DNA of 64,000 nt from Deinococcus detaillensis. GTDB lineage: Bacteria; Deinococcota; Deinococci; Deinococcales; Deinococcaceae. Location: positions 62,001 through 126,000 of the forward strand of contig NZ_VKDB01000002.1 in NCBI RefSeq assembly GCF_007280555.1. Direction: 5' to 3'. The translations under genes were made by a program, and so were the position numbers. The first letter of the stretch is position 1, and each line of letters begins with the position of its first letter. Positions 7,913 to 15,435 of this stretch are shown piece by piece. The notes under the pieces are model-generated. The model was not told where the DNA came from. It did not search any database and saw nothing but the letters and a program-made list of their open reading frames with translations.

Positions 7913-8295
7913 CAACGCATTCCCAAAATCAGATCAATGGTGAGCTGATCGAGGTGCTCCAGGCCGGGGCCGCGTGCGCCCAGCGCTGAGCGGTCAAAGG
8001 TGCGATTCTTGAGGGCTTGTGCGTTCTCAGGGCTGAACGTTTTGCTGAGCGCCTCCAGTTCGGTGTCCTCCACCCGGTAGGCGCTCAGCGCCGCTTGAAT
8101 CTCACTGTCGTCGTTAAATTGGCGTGCTTTTTCCTTCAGCATCAGGTCGGTTCGCATACAGCCCCTAGCAAACGCCCACACGCCTGCTTCATCCTCGGTT
8201 CTCAGGACGTAGTCAGTGCGCCCGGGAAGCACCTTTGAGACTGTCGCGGCGCTGACCCCAGCGGCGGCGGCCACTTCCTTGATCCTGATCTTCAT
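7912..8295 (-). pseudogene. Chimera: LacI-type regulator N-terminus joined to xylose isomerase C-terminus
   Basis: This 127-codon open frame begins as a LacI-family DNA-binding domain ([19 protein letters not shown], residues 5-23, then GRTDYV). From about residue 32 ([18 protein letters not shown]) to the end ([11 protein letters not shown]) it reads as the C-terminal quarter of a class I xylose isomerase. The regulator's sugar-binding domain and the isomerase barrel with its metal site are both absent. The simplest reading is one in-frame deletion between xylR and xylA. Neither activity can remain, although a short DNA-binding fragment might still be made. The xylB gene behind it keeps the original overlap. 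No clear ribosome site precedes the ATG at 8295. Confidence 0.85.
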
Positions 8296-8336
8296 GGCCG
8301 CAGTGTTTCACACCCGGAGCGCGGCGGGTGCCGGTT

Positions 8337-8392
8337 CCGACTGGCGGCGGCCCTGACTTGAGCCGTTTCAGGCTTGACGGGCGTCCAGTCGG
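8337..8392. promoter_or_regulatory. Spaced inverted repeat upstream of the xyl remnant
   Basis: CCGACTGG at 8337-8344 is repeated inverted as CCAGTCGG at 8385-8392, 40 bases apart, in the gap upstream of the chimeric xyl frame. Its position would suit a pair of operator half-sites of the lost LacI-type regulator. The assignment is tentative. Confidence 0.3.
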
Positions 8393-8502
8393 CACTTACC
8401 CTTAAGCATCGGTTAAGTCAGCTCCAGTGAGGGCGTGAACCGCCTGAGACCTACTCCAAGGCTCTGCCGCCGCTTTGCTTTGTCTTCGATGCGAGGTTGC
8501 CC

Positions 8503-9879
8503 ATGCTTACTGACCCTCTTCAGCCCAGTGCCGCACTGCCCGAACGCTCGCCCAGTGGCAGCGCTTGGCAAGAACTCCTGCCGCCCATGAGCGCCCACGA
8601 AGCATTGGTGGAAGCCAACCGCTGCCTGTACTGCTTTGACGCGCCGTGTTTGCAGGCTTGCCCCACCCACATTGACATTCCCACGTTCATTCGCAAAATC
8701 AGCACCGAGAATTTGCGCGGAAGCGCCCGCGTGATTTTGGAAGCCAACTTTCTGGGCGGCACCTGCGCCCGCGTTTGTCCGGTGCAAGAACTCTGCGAGG
8801 GGGCCTGTGTGCTGGGCGCAGACCACACTCCCATTCAAATTGGACGTCTCCAGCGTTACGCCGTCGATCACGTGCAGGAACGCGGCGTGCAGCTCTTTAG
8901 GGCCGGAGCACCGACTGGCAAAAGCGTGGCGGTGGTGGGCAGCGGCCCCGCCGGAATCAGCGCCGCCGCTGAACTCGCCAAAGCGGGACACGCTGTGACG
9001 TTGCTGGAAAAACGTGAGTTGGCCGGCGGGCTAAGCAGCTACGGCATCATCAGCTTGCGCGAACCGCTGGAAGTCGCCCAGCGCGAAGTGGAGGCGCTCA
9101 AAGCGCTGGGCGTGGAGGTGCAGACCGGGCGCGAACTCGTTGGCGCAGTGGATCTGGACATTTTGCTGGCCGAGCACGACGCCGTGTTTTTGGCGCTGGG
9201 CCTCGGCGCGGTTCCGGCGATGGGCATTCCCGGCGAGGAGCAACTCGTTGACGGACTGGCTTTCATCGAGCAGGCCAAGCTCGACCCACTGGGCTTGCAG
9301 GTCGCCCAGAGCGTGGTGGTGATCGGCGCAGGCAACACCGCCATCGACGCCGCCACCATGGCCCGCCGCGCCGGAGCCGAGGTGCAGATAGTTTACCGCC
9401 GTACCGAGCGTGAGATGACCGCCTACCGCCACGAGTACGAGTTCGCGCTGCATGAAGGCATCGGCTTTACCTTCCTGACTCAGCCCATTGAAGTGCTGAG
9501 CACAGGCGGCAAGGTGACGGGTCTGAGATGTCTGAAAATGGCGCTGGCCGAGCCGGATGCTTCAGGCCGTCCGCGCCCTCAACCTGTACCCGGCAGCGAA
9601 TTTGTCATCGAGTGCGGTACGGTGATCAAAGCCATCGGACAGGAAAAACCGGCTCTGGCCGCAGCGCTGGGCCTGGAACTGGCGGGCGGTTACATCAAGG
9701 TGGACGACGGCCTTGAAACCAGCTGGCCCGGCGTGTATGCGGGCGGCGACTGTATCCGTGTGCGTGGCAGCGCCAGTACGGTCATGGCCGTTCAGGACGG
9801 CAAGGTGGCGGCAGCGGCCATCAGTGAGCGGCTTTTCACCAAACAGCTCAGTGTCGAGCCAGCCGTAGAAAAGCTCTGA
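8503..9879 (+). CDS. PreT-like NAD(P)-dependent flavoprotein (GltD/PreT family)
   Basis: A 458-residue relative of the small subunit of glutamate synthase and of PreT, the NAD-binding part of bacterial dihydropyrimidine dehydrogenase. The N-terminus has the cysteine-rich iron-sulfur region (CLYCFDAPCLQACP, then CARVCPVQELCEGAC). It is followed by an FAD fold (VVGSGPAGISAAAELA), an NAD(P) fold (VVIGAGNTAIDAATMARR) and a C-terminal FAD motif (GVYAGGDCIRVRGSAST). The ATG at 8503 follows GAGG by six bases; a TTG two codons earlier is less likely. The usual partner, preA or gltB, is not in the window, so its electron acceptor is unknown. The stop codon lies inside a palindrome that recurs around parAB. 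Confidence 0.85.
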   Translation: MLTDPLQPSAALPERSPSGSAWQELLPPMSAHEALVEANRCLYCFDAPCLQACPTHIDIPTFIRKISTENLRGSARVILEANFLGGTCARVCPVQELCEGACVLGADHTPIQIGRLQRYAVDHVQERGVQLFRAGAPTGKSVAVVGSGPAGISAAAELAKAGHAVTLLEKRELAGGLSSYGIISLREPLEVAQREVEALKALGVEVQTGRELVGAVDLDILLAEHDAVFLALGLGAVPAMGIPGEEQLVDGLAFIEQAKLDPLGLQVAQSVVVIGAGNTAIDAATMARRAGAEVQIVYRRTEREMTAYRHEYEFALHEGIGFTFLTQPIEVLSTGGKVTGLRCLKMALAEPDASGRPRPQPVPGSEFVIECGTVIKAIGQEKPALAAALGLELAGGYIKVDDGLETSWPGVYAGGDCIRVRGSASTVMAVQDGKVAAAAISERLFTKQLSVEPAVEKL

Positions 9880-9894
9880 ATTACGTAATTCAGA
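9875..9894. other. Candidate parS-type palindrome, copy 1
   Basis: A 20-base perfect palindrome with core CTGAATTACGTAATTCAG (9876-9893). It overlaps the stop codon of the PreT-like gene. The same core flanks parA-parB at 50180 and 51855. It is therefore proposed as a distant centromere-like ParB site about 40 kb from the par genes. Confidence 0.55.
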
Positions 9895-9901
9895 AGAGGT
9901 C

Positions 9902-11263
9902 TCACGGTGTGCTGTGTGGCTCAGCCCGCCGTTCAAACAGCACTGCGTACTGTTGACGGCTGCTTCTCGGCTCGTAGCTGTCCAGCCAGCCCTCAGCGCC
10001 TTCTATCCAGGCGTGGCCCGTCACCGCGCCCGCCTCGCGGCGTACTCCGCTGACAAACACCGCCGGATATCCGCGCCGCACCAGTGTGCGGTAAATTGCC
10101 AGCGCACGCGGCAAGCAGTCGCCTGCTGAGGAAGCGTAGAGGAGGCGGGTCAGGCGGCGCACGCCCGCGATGAGGCGCAGCTCTTCCTTGGCGCTCAGCG
10201 GAGGCTGACCTTGTGCCAGCGGCCAGCCTTCCAGCAGACGCCTTGGATCGGTGTGGCGCTGACGGTACACCGCCCAGACATCTGGCAGAGTGCCGAACAG
10301 CATTCTGGGCCAGTCGCGTACACGCCGTAGTTGGCGCGGCCCCCACAGCTTGCGGCCATCTCGCTCGGCGGCCCAGCGGAGTTGGCGGGCGGCGGCGGCG
10401 TCATCGAGGCGGAAAATGCCTTTCCACGGATCGCACACGGCTAGATAAGCCCGCCAAGTTCGAGTCAGGCCCAATTCATCGGCGCGGCGCTCAAGCTGCT
10501 GGGGCGTTAGGGCGAATCTGTCTTTCAGCGCCCGCAAATCGGGGTAGTCGGCGGGTTTGCAAAATCCTGCGTCACCTGTCCAAGCGCGGGAAACCGCTAA
10601 ATGCAGCGCCATGTCGGGCGGCGCAGGGACGCGCACCTTGACGCCTTGCCATTCGGTTTCTCGGCTGGCTTCCCAAAGCTGTTGGGTCAGACGCTGCAAC
10701 CTCCGACGTGATCCATTCGTCCATTCGGCGGCGTAGCGGTGAACATCCAGCCGCACCTGCCGGTCAGGGCTGTACAAGTGGGCCAGTTCGTGCGTCCAGT
10801 CTTGTGGTCGCTCCGAGTGGCCGTCATCGTGCCAGCCCAGCGCCACGGCGGCCGCCTTGGCACGCGGCAAGTCAGCTTCGTGAATCAAAATATCCACGTC
10901 GCCAAAAGGCCGCAAACCCGCATGTGGATACACCAGCTCGCTGAGGGCAAAGCCTTTCAGCAGCACGCTGGGCATGCCCGCTGCCTGCCAGGCCGAGAGC
11001 ATGGCCTGCATCTGGCGGCGAATCCTCATGCTGCGGGCCAGCAAAGCCAAGCGGCTGGGTTGCAAAGCGGCCTGTGCCGGATGCTCAGCGCTCAGGCGAG
11101 AGGCGACTTCTCCGGTGAGGCCGGCTTGCTCTAGGAAAGGCACGTCGGCGGGCCGCACATCCGGCGGAGTTTGAACGAGCAAATCGGCCAAGCGGACGGC
11201 GACTTCGGGCCAGGATTGAGTGGGCTGAGATTGACTGGGAAGGGGTTGAGTGGAAAAAGGCAT
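9902..11263 (-). CDS. Nucleotidyltransferase fused to lasso-type B2 transglutaminase-like protease
   Basis: A 453-residue two-domain protein. The N-terminal part matches the NTP_transf_5 family (LLKGFALSELVYPHAGLR, then GDVDILI at about residues 121-127, the metal Asp pair). The C-terminal part from about residue 370 matches the transglutaminase-like B2 protease of lasso-peptide pathways, with a Cys in GDCLPRALAIY, a His in GHAWIEG and an Asp in WLDSYEP. B2 proteases cleave leader peptides with help from a PqqD-like partner. The ATG at 11263 has GGAGGA upstream; earlier starts lack one. It lies after the nuclease gene behind a terminator, suggesting partly separate expression. The substrate should be the 63-residue peptide encoded at 14951. 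Confidence 0.8.
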   Translation of the reverse strand: MPFSTQPLPSQSQPTQSWPEVAVRLADLLVQTPPDVRPADVPFLEQAGLTGEVASRLSAEHPAQAALQPSRLALLARSMRIRRQMQAMLSAWQAAGMPSVLLKGFALSELVYPHAGLRPFGDVDILIHEADLPRAKAAAVALGWHDDGHSERPQDWTHELAHLYSPDRQVRLDVHRYAAEWTNGSRRRLQRLTQQLWEASRETEWQGVKVRVPAPPDMALHLAVSRAWTGDAGFCKPADYPDLRALKDRFALTPQQLERRADELGLTRTWRAYLAVCDPWKGIFRLDDAAAARQLRWAAERDGRKLWGPRQLRRVRDWPRMLFGTLPDVWAVYRQRHTDPRRLLEGWPLAQGQPPLSAKEELRLIAGVRRLTRLLYASSAGDCLPRALAIYRTLVRRGYPAVFVSGVRREAGAVTGHAWIEGAEGWLDSYEPRSSRQQYAVLFERRAEPHSTP

Positions 11264-11287
11264 CGGCTCCTCCATGTGCAGCATAAC

Positions 11288-11317
11288 CAAAAAACCCGCT
11301 CCCAAAACTGGGAACGG
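11288..11317 (-). terminator. Rho-independent terminator after the nuclease gene
   Basis: On the minus strand CCGTTCCCA pairs with TGGGAGCGG around a four-base loop (11317-11296), with a run of six T after it. It lies 18 bases after the nuclease stop and before the B2-fusion start, so it would stop or reduce read-through into that gene. Confidence 0.75.
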
Positions 11318-11334
11318 ACTTGAGGAAATGAAAT

Positions 11335-14300
11335 TTAAGGGCAGGTGGTGGCGGGAGAAGCGCTGTTGCGGGGTGCAGGCGCGTCGGCGGTGAAGTCGGC
11401 GCTGTTGTTGTCGGTGTCGGTGCAGCCAGCCGCTTTGCGCTGAACCGATTTGGTGTTTGCTGGTGCAGGTGCGGCGCTGCCTTCAGACTGCACGCCCACG
11501 CCAGCACCGAAGCCTACACGGTCAACCAAACTGCTGTTCAAGGTCAAGTCTATGCGCCCCGTTGAAGCAGAAATATTCGCGCCGAAGGTGGTTTCGTCCG
11601 GCGTCGGCAGGGGCGCGGACGTCGCTGCACCTGCCGCGCCCTGAATCAGGAAGTATTTGCCCGCGCCGAGGCTGCCGTTAAGGGTAACAGAGCCGCCAGA
11701 ACCAGCCGAAGCCGAGCCGGAGAAGTACTCGACTTTGTAGCCAGTTAAGGTGATGCTGGCATTGGTCGGGTTAAACAGCTCCACAAAGTCGTTGGTGTAC
11801 TGAGCGCCTGTGTTGCCGCCGCCGCCATACACCTGACTGATCACCAGATGGTTCACGGCGCTGCCGCCGCCGGTGCTGGGAGCCGCCACGGTAAGGCTCT
11901 TACTGGCCGTTACCGTTTGGGCGTCGCTGCTGCGCGAAACCGTCACGCTGATGGTGGGCGTGCTGGCAGTGGTGTAGGTGTGGGTCAGGCTCAAGGCATT
12001 GTTGGTGATTGCCACGTCGCTGTCCGTCTGGCCGTCGCCCCAAGTCACGTTGGCGCTCTGGGCACCGCTGCTGGTCAGGTCAAGGGTGTAAGCGGTGTTG
12101 GTGGTGGCCGTCGCTGCGCCGGACAAGCTGACGGTGGGAGCAGGGTTGGTGGTGGCCGGCAAATTGAAGCCGACTTTCAGCGGATCGTGGTCGCTGCTGC
12201 GGTAAGCCGAGTCGTTATAAAGGTTGGTGATTTGATCGGCGCTCTTGAAATCCAAGTTGTAATCCAAGATGTCTGGTTCGTCGGTGTTGTCGTGCCACTT
12301 GGCCGAGTCGCCGCTGAGCAGCGCTTTCATGCTCTGGGTCACGAAGGCGTGATCCAAGCTGCCGAATTGCCCGTCGAACTGGTACGAGTACACGCTGCTG
12401 TCAAACACGTTGAACAGGTCGTCGCCTGTGTTGGCCAAACCGTCGAGCCCTTTACGCAAGTTGACCAAGCTGGTTTCTTGGTCGTAGGCGTTGAAGTCGC
12501 CTACCGCGATCACGTTTTGCACGCCTCTGCCAATCACGATCTGGTTCTGGATCAAGTCGAGTAGGCGGGGCACTTGCTGCTCGCGCCGCGCCGCGCTGCC
12601 GCCCTGACCGTCGTTTTGGTCGGCGTTGGCTCCGCTGCCGCTGCCTTTGCTCTTCATGTGGTTGACCACCACGGCAAACTGTGTGCCGTTGGCGGCCTGA
12701 AACACCTGTGCCAGCGGGTAACGGTCATTGACCGGGTCGGTGTCGTTGAGCGCCGCGCCCACCAAGCTGACTTTGCTGGGTTTGTAGATCAGCGCGACCT
12801 GAATAAAGTCGGTGCCGGGGTTGGGATTGCTGACGGCGGCGTATGTACCCGCGCCCATTTTGGCGTTCAGCGCACTGACCAAATCGCGCAGCGCGTCGCC
12901 GCCTTTGCCTTCGGCAGCGTTGTTTTCGACTTCCATCAGCCCGGTGACGTCGGCATTCAGGCCCGCGAGGTTGCTCACGACTTTATCCAACTGCCGCAGG
13001 TACTCGGTGCAGTTGTTGGCTCCGCGCCCTGCCGCGTCGGTTCCGCCGTCGGTGCAGCCGCTGTTGCTGTCGTCGATGGTGTTGTCGCCCCGGTTGTTGC
13101 CCAGCGTCGTCCAGAAGTTGAGGACGTTGGCACTGGCGACCGTGAGATTGCCGCTGACGGTCGGTGCGGGCGGACGGACTGGGCCGGTGAAGGTGGCGTC
13201 GGCCAAGGTGGTTTCAATCCGGTAGGTGTCGGGCTGGCCGCTGTAATCGAAGCCGTAATGCACCACGCCCACCACGTCGGCGTTGTCGCCAGTTCGCAGG
13301 GTGTTGGCGGCGCTCAGCGGTTTGTTGTCCCGGCCATACAGAGCGGCGACATTCTGGGCCGTGCTGGCGTCGTCGATAGAGATGGTGCGCTTGGCGATGT
13401 CGGCTTTGTGCGCGGCGTATCCGGCAACGCTGGGCGCACTCAGTTGGGTGAACTGGGTCAGGCGGGTATCGGCCACCTTGACGGTGTTGCCGCGTCCCAG
13501 CTTGTAATTCTCAGTGACGACGCCTTGCACGCGCACCCGCATGCCTTCAAGGGGTTCCCAATCGGAAACAGGCAAAGTCACGGTGATCGGCGCAGGCAAG
13601 GCGATACCGCTGGCGACCACCGTCACGCCGCCCGTCGCGGGGTTGATCTGGGTGACGGTGTTGAACTCGCTGACGGGGCCAGTCACCCGCACGAGGTCGC
13701 CCACCTTCACCGCGCAGGCGGGGCAGTAGACAAAGACGCCTTCGCTGGTGGCTGCGTCAGTGTCGGCGTCCGCGTCCGGCGACTGGATAAAGAAGCCCTT
13801 GAGCTGCCCGGCGTCTTGGAAGTTGGCTGTCACCACGCCCTGAGTCGTCAGCGTCTGTCCAGCTTTGGGCGAGGCCGGGCCGCCGCCCTGAATCTCGTGA
13901 ACCGGGGTGTAATTCAGCGGCGCTTGGTCATCGGCAGTCGTGACCACCACGCTGAAGCTGAACGGATCGGTTTTCGGCGAATTGGTCGGGAAATCCACCG
14001 CGAAAGTGATGTTGGTGCTCGCGCCCGGAGCCAGCGAGGTCACAGAGCGCCAGCCGCTGCCGGCGACACCATTTACCACGAGGCCGCTGGGCGCAGCCGG
14101 ATGCAGGCCAGCTGTACCGGCGATGGCTGCGTAAGGCGTCGCTTCGAGATCGGTGCTGACAGTGCCGCTGGCCGCGCTGAAGACCTTGCCGGTCACGGGT
14201 GTCAGGCTACTCACCAAAGCGTCAGGCACCGCCGTGCCGCCAAAATCCGTCACGCTATTGAAATACGTGCTGCCCACCGTCGGGGCGCTGGCGGGAGCCG

Positions 14301-14760
14301 CAGCGCTGCCGTCGGGGTCGGTGTTGATCGGCACAAAACTCAGGTGCTGAATGGTCTGGGCGGTGTTGTTGGTGAGTTTGTAGACCGCCCGTACATGCCG
14401 GGTGCCGCCAACGGCGAAGGTGTCAAGGCCAATCAACGTCGCGGGCAGACTGTCGGGGGCGTCCACCAAGGCCTGAGCCTTAATGCCCGCGCTCAAGCGC
14501 TGCAAGCTGACGCTGGGTTTGGAGCCGCCCACGCCCTGAAAATGAATTTCGTAGACGCGGCCCAGTGCTGAGGCCACCGGCTTTGGGGCGGGTACGGTCA
14601 CGGCGGGCCCAGTTACAGCAGGCACAGTCACGGCGGCTTGTCCAGCAGGCTGTTGAACACTGCCGCAGCCGCTGAGCAGGGCCGCGCTGAGCAAACCGAG
14701 GGCAAGGCCCGAGCGGGTCAGCCATGTGGTGGTGGGTTGGGCAGGGGCAGATTTAAGCAT
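11335..14760 (-). CDS. ExeM/NucH-type extracellular endonuclease, lipoprotein, 1141 residues
   Basis: A large secreted nuclease. The signal peptide ends in a lipobox (LLSGC, Cys32), so it should be lipid-anchored. After a beta-rich region (residues 60-290) comes an OB-type nuclease-associated part (about 300-520). The endonuclease/exonuclease/phosphatase domain spans about 540-860, with catalytic-type motifs LMEVENN, NHMKSKG, VGDFNAYDQE and SSDHDPL. Then come a PKD-like domain (about 880-960) and a lamin-tail domain (LVISQVYGGGGNTGAQYTNDFVELFNP, from about 968). It likely digests extracellular DNA for nutrients or biofilm turnover. The ATG at 14760 overlaps the stop of a lasso-type leader peptide gene by one base (TAATG), which couples the two. 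The lamin-tail domain is C-terminal here. Confidence 0.88.
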   Translation of the reverse strand: MLKSAPAQPTTTWLTRSGLALGLLSAALLSGCGSVQQPAGQAAVTVPAVTGPAVTVPAPKPVASALGRVYEIHFQGVGGSKPSVSLQRLSAGIKAQALVDAPDSLPATLIGLDTFAVGGTRHVRAVYKLTNNTAQTIQHLSFVPINTDPDGSAAAPASAPTVGSTYFNSVTDFGGTAVPDALVSSLTPVTGKVFSAASGTVSTDLEATPYAAIAGTAGLHPAAPSGLVVNGVAGSGWRSVTSLAPGASTNITFAVDFPTNSPKTDPFSFSVVVTTADDQAPLNYTPVHEIQGGGPASPKAGQTLTTQGVVTANFQDAGQLKGFFIQSPDADADTDAATSEGVFVYCPACAVKVGDLVRVTGPVSEFNTVTQINPATGGVTVVASGIALPAPITVTLPVSDWEPLEGMRVRVQGVVTENYKLGRGNTVKVADTRLTQFTQLSAPSVAGYAAHKADIAKRTISIDDASTAQNVAALYGRDNKPLSAANTLRTGDNADVVGVVHYGFDYSGQPDTYRIETTLADATFTGPVRPPAPTVSGNLTVASANVLNFWTTLGNNRGDNTIDDSNSGCTDGGTDAAGRGANNCTEYLRQLDKVVSNLAGLNADVTGLMEVENNAAEGKGGDALRDLVSALNAKMGAGTYAAVSNPNPGTDFIQVALIYKPSKVSLVGAALNDTDPVNDRYPLAQVFQAANGTQFAVVVNHMKSKGSGSGANADQNDGQGGSAARREQQVPRLLDLIQNQIVIGRGVQNVIAVGDFNAYDQETSLVNLRKGLDGLANTGDDLFNVFDSSVYSYQFDGQFGSLDHAFVTQSMKALLSGDSAKWHDNTDEPDILDYNLDFKSADQITNLYNDSAYRSSDHDPLKVGFNLPATTNPAPTVSLSGAATATTNTAYTLDLTSSGAQSANVTWGDGQTDSDVAITNNALSLTHTYTTASTPTISVTVSRSSDAQTVTASKSLTVAAPSTGGGSAVNHLVISQVYGGGGNTGAQYTNDFVELFNPTNASITLTGYKVEYFSGSASAGSGGSVTLNGSLGAGKYFLIQGAAGAATSAPLPTPDETTFGANISASTGRIDLTLNSSLVDRVGFGAGVGVQSEGSAAPAPANTKSVQRKAAGCTDTDNNSADFTADAPAPRNSASPATTCP

Positions 14761-14951
14761 TAAAACTCCCAGTCATTGTTGCGAGTGTTGGTGAAGTTGA
14801 GGCTACCGACGCCGATTGGAAAGCTGCGGGCGAGGGTCAGCGCTTGCCATTGGCCCGCTTTCTCTAGCTGCGGCGGGCTGTAAGGAAGTTTCTTGGTGTT
14901 GACGGTATTGGGATTTTCGGCTTCTGGCGGGGTTGGGGTAAGCAGATTCAT
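14760..14951 (-). CDS. Putative RiPP precursor peptide with lasso-type leader, 63 residues
   Basis: The peptide carries the leader signature of Gram-positive-type lasso precursors, YxxPxLxxxGxxxxxT, at Tyr24, Pro27, Leu29, Gly33 and Thr39. That signature is read by PqqD-like recognition proteins and B2 proteases, and both are encoded nearby. AAGGAG lies seven bases before the ATG. If cleavage follows the usual rule (Thr at -2), the core is about residues 41-63, ending in NNDWEF. Positions 7-9 of that core are Gly, Val, Gly, with no Asp or Glu to close a lasso ring, and no cyclase gene is present. It may be a different RiPP class, or a leader peptide controlling the coupled nuclease. It is a real gene by start site, coupling and motif; its product is unknown. 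Confidence 0.75.
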   Translation of the reverse strand: MNLLTPTPPEAENPNTVNTKKLPYSPPQLEKAGQWQALTLARSFPIGVGSLNFTNTRNNDWEF

Positions 14952-15168
14952 AGCATCTCCTTGGAGAGAATAGACTTCATCTTCCCTTTATCTACTCGGC
15001 AGCACTGCGCCGCGCTGGGAAAACGACTGCGGTGGTTTGCCGACTTGAAGACCAATGCCGACCAAGTATGCGGGGAGCTTGTAAGGTTTTTGTCAGCACC
15101 AGCACCTTAGCAAAAGTCGTGCGCCGATGACACGGCGCTGCTTACGAGGCGCTAGCATCGTTTGTGGA

Positions 15169-15435
15169 ATGGACACTAAAATGATCTGGACGACAACTCC
15201 CGAAGTAATGGCCACCGAGCTGCCTGACGCGGTGGTGATCTTGGACGAAGGCGGCGAGATGTACCAACTGAGCGGCGTGGCCAGGGCGGTTTGGCTGGCC
15301 CTTCCCGCCGACTTAGAAACGCTGACGGCAGCGGTGACGGCTCAGTTTGAAGTCGGCGTGCAGGCCGCCCAAGCCGACATTTCCGCGTTCCTGAGCGAGA
15401 TGACGCAGAGGGGTTTGCTGACCCAGAGCGGATGA
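15169..15435 (+). CDS. PqqD-family peptide recognition protein (lasso B1-like)
   Basis: An 88-residue protein of the PqqD fold, a winged-helix RiPP recognition element that binds leader peptides. Typical segments are PEVMATELPDAVVILDEGGEMYQLSGVA cut into its strand pair and helix, then a C-terminal helix FLSEMTQRGLLTQ. The ATG at 15169 is chosen from family length; TAGCAT lies ten bases upstream and could serve a nearly leaderless message, while earlier in-frame starts give an unrelated arginine-rich extension. The gene diverges from the precursor peptide and overlaps the kinase by four bases. It should deliver the 63-residue precursor to the B2 domain. The start could also be 15181. Confidence 0.8.
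   Translation: MDTKMIWTTTPEVMATELPDAVVILDEGGEMYQLSGVARAVWLALPADLETLTAAVTAQFEVGVQAAQADISAFLSEMTQRGLLTQSG

Noticed and set aside
12574..14571. A 665-codon open frame on the plus strand opposite the nuclease gene
   Set aside because: It mirrors the nuclease codons in a high-GC gene, has no domain or ribosome site, and its composition (Val, Gly, His runs) is typical of antisense reading.
14760..14951. Calling this peptide a genuine lasso peptide
   Set aside because: The leader motif fits, but there is no cyclase gene and no Asp or Glu at core positions 7-9, so a lasso fold is unsupported.
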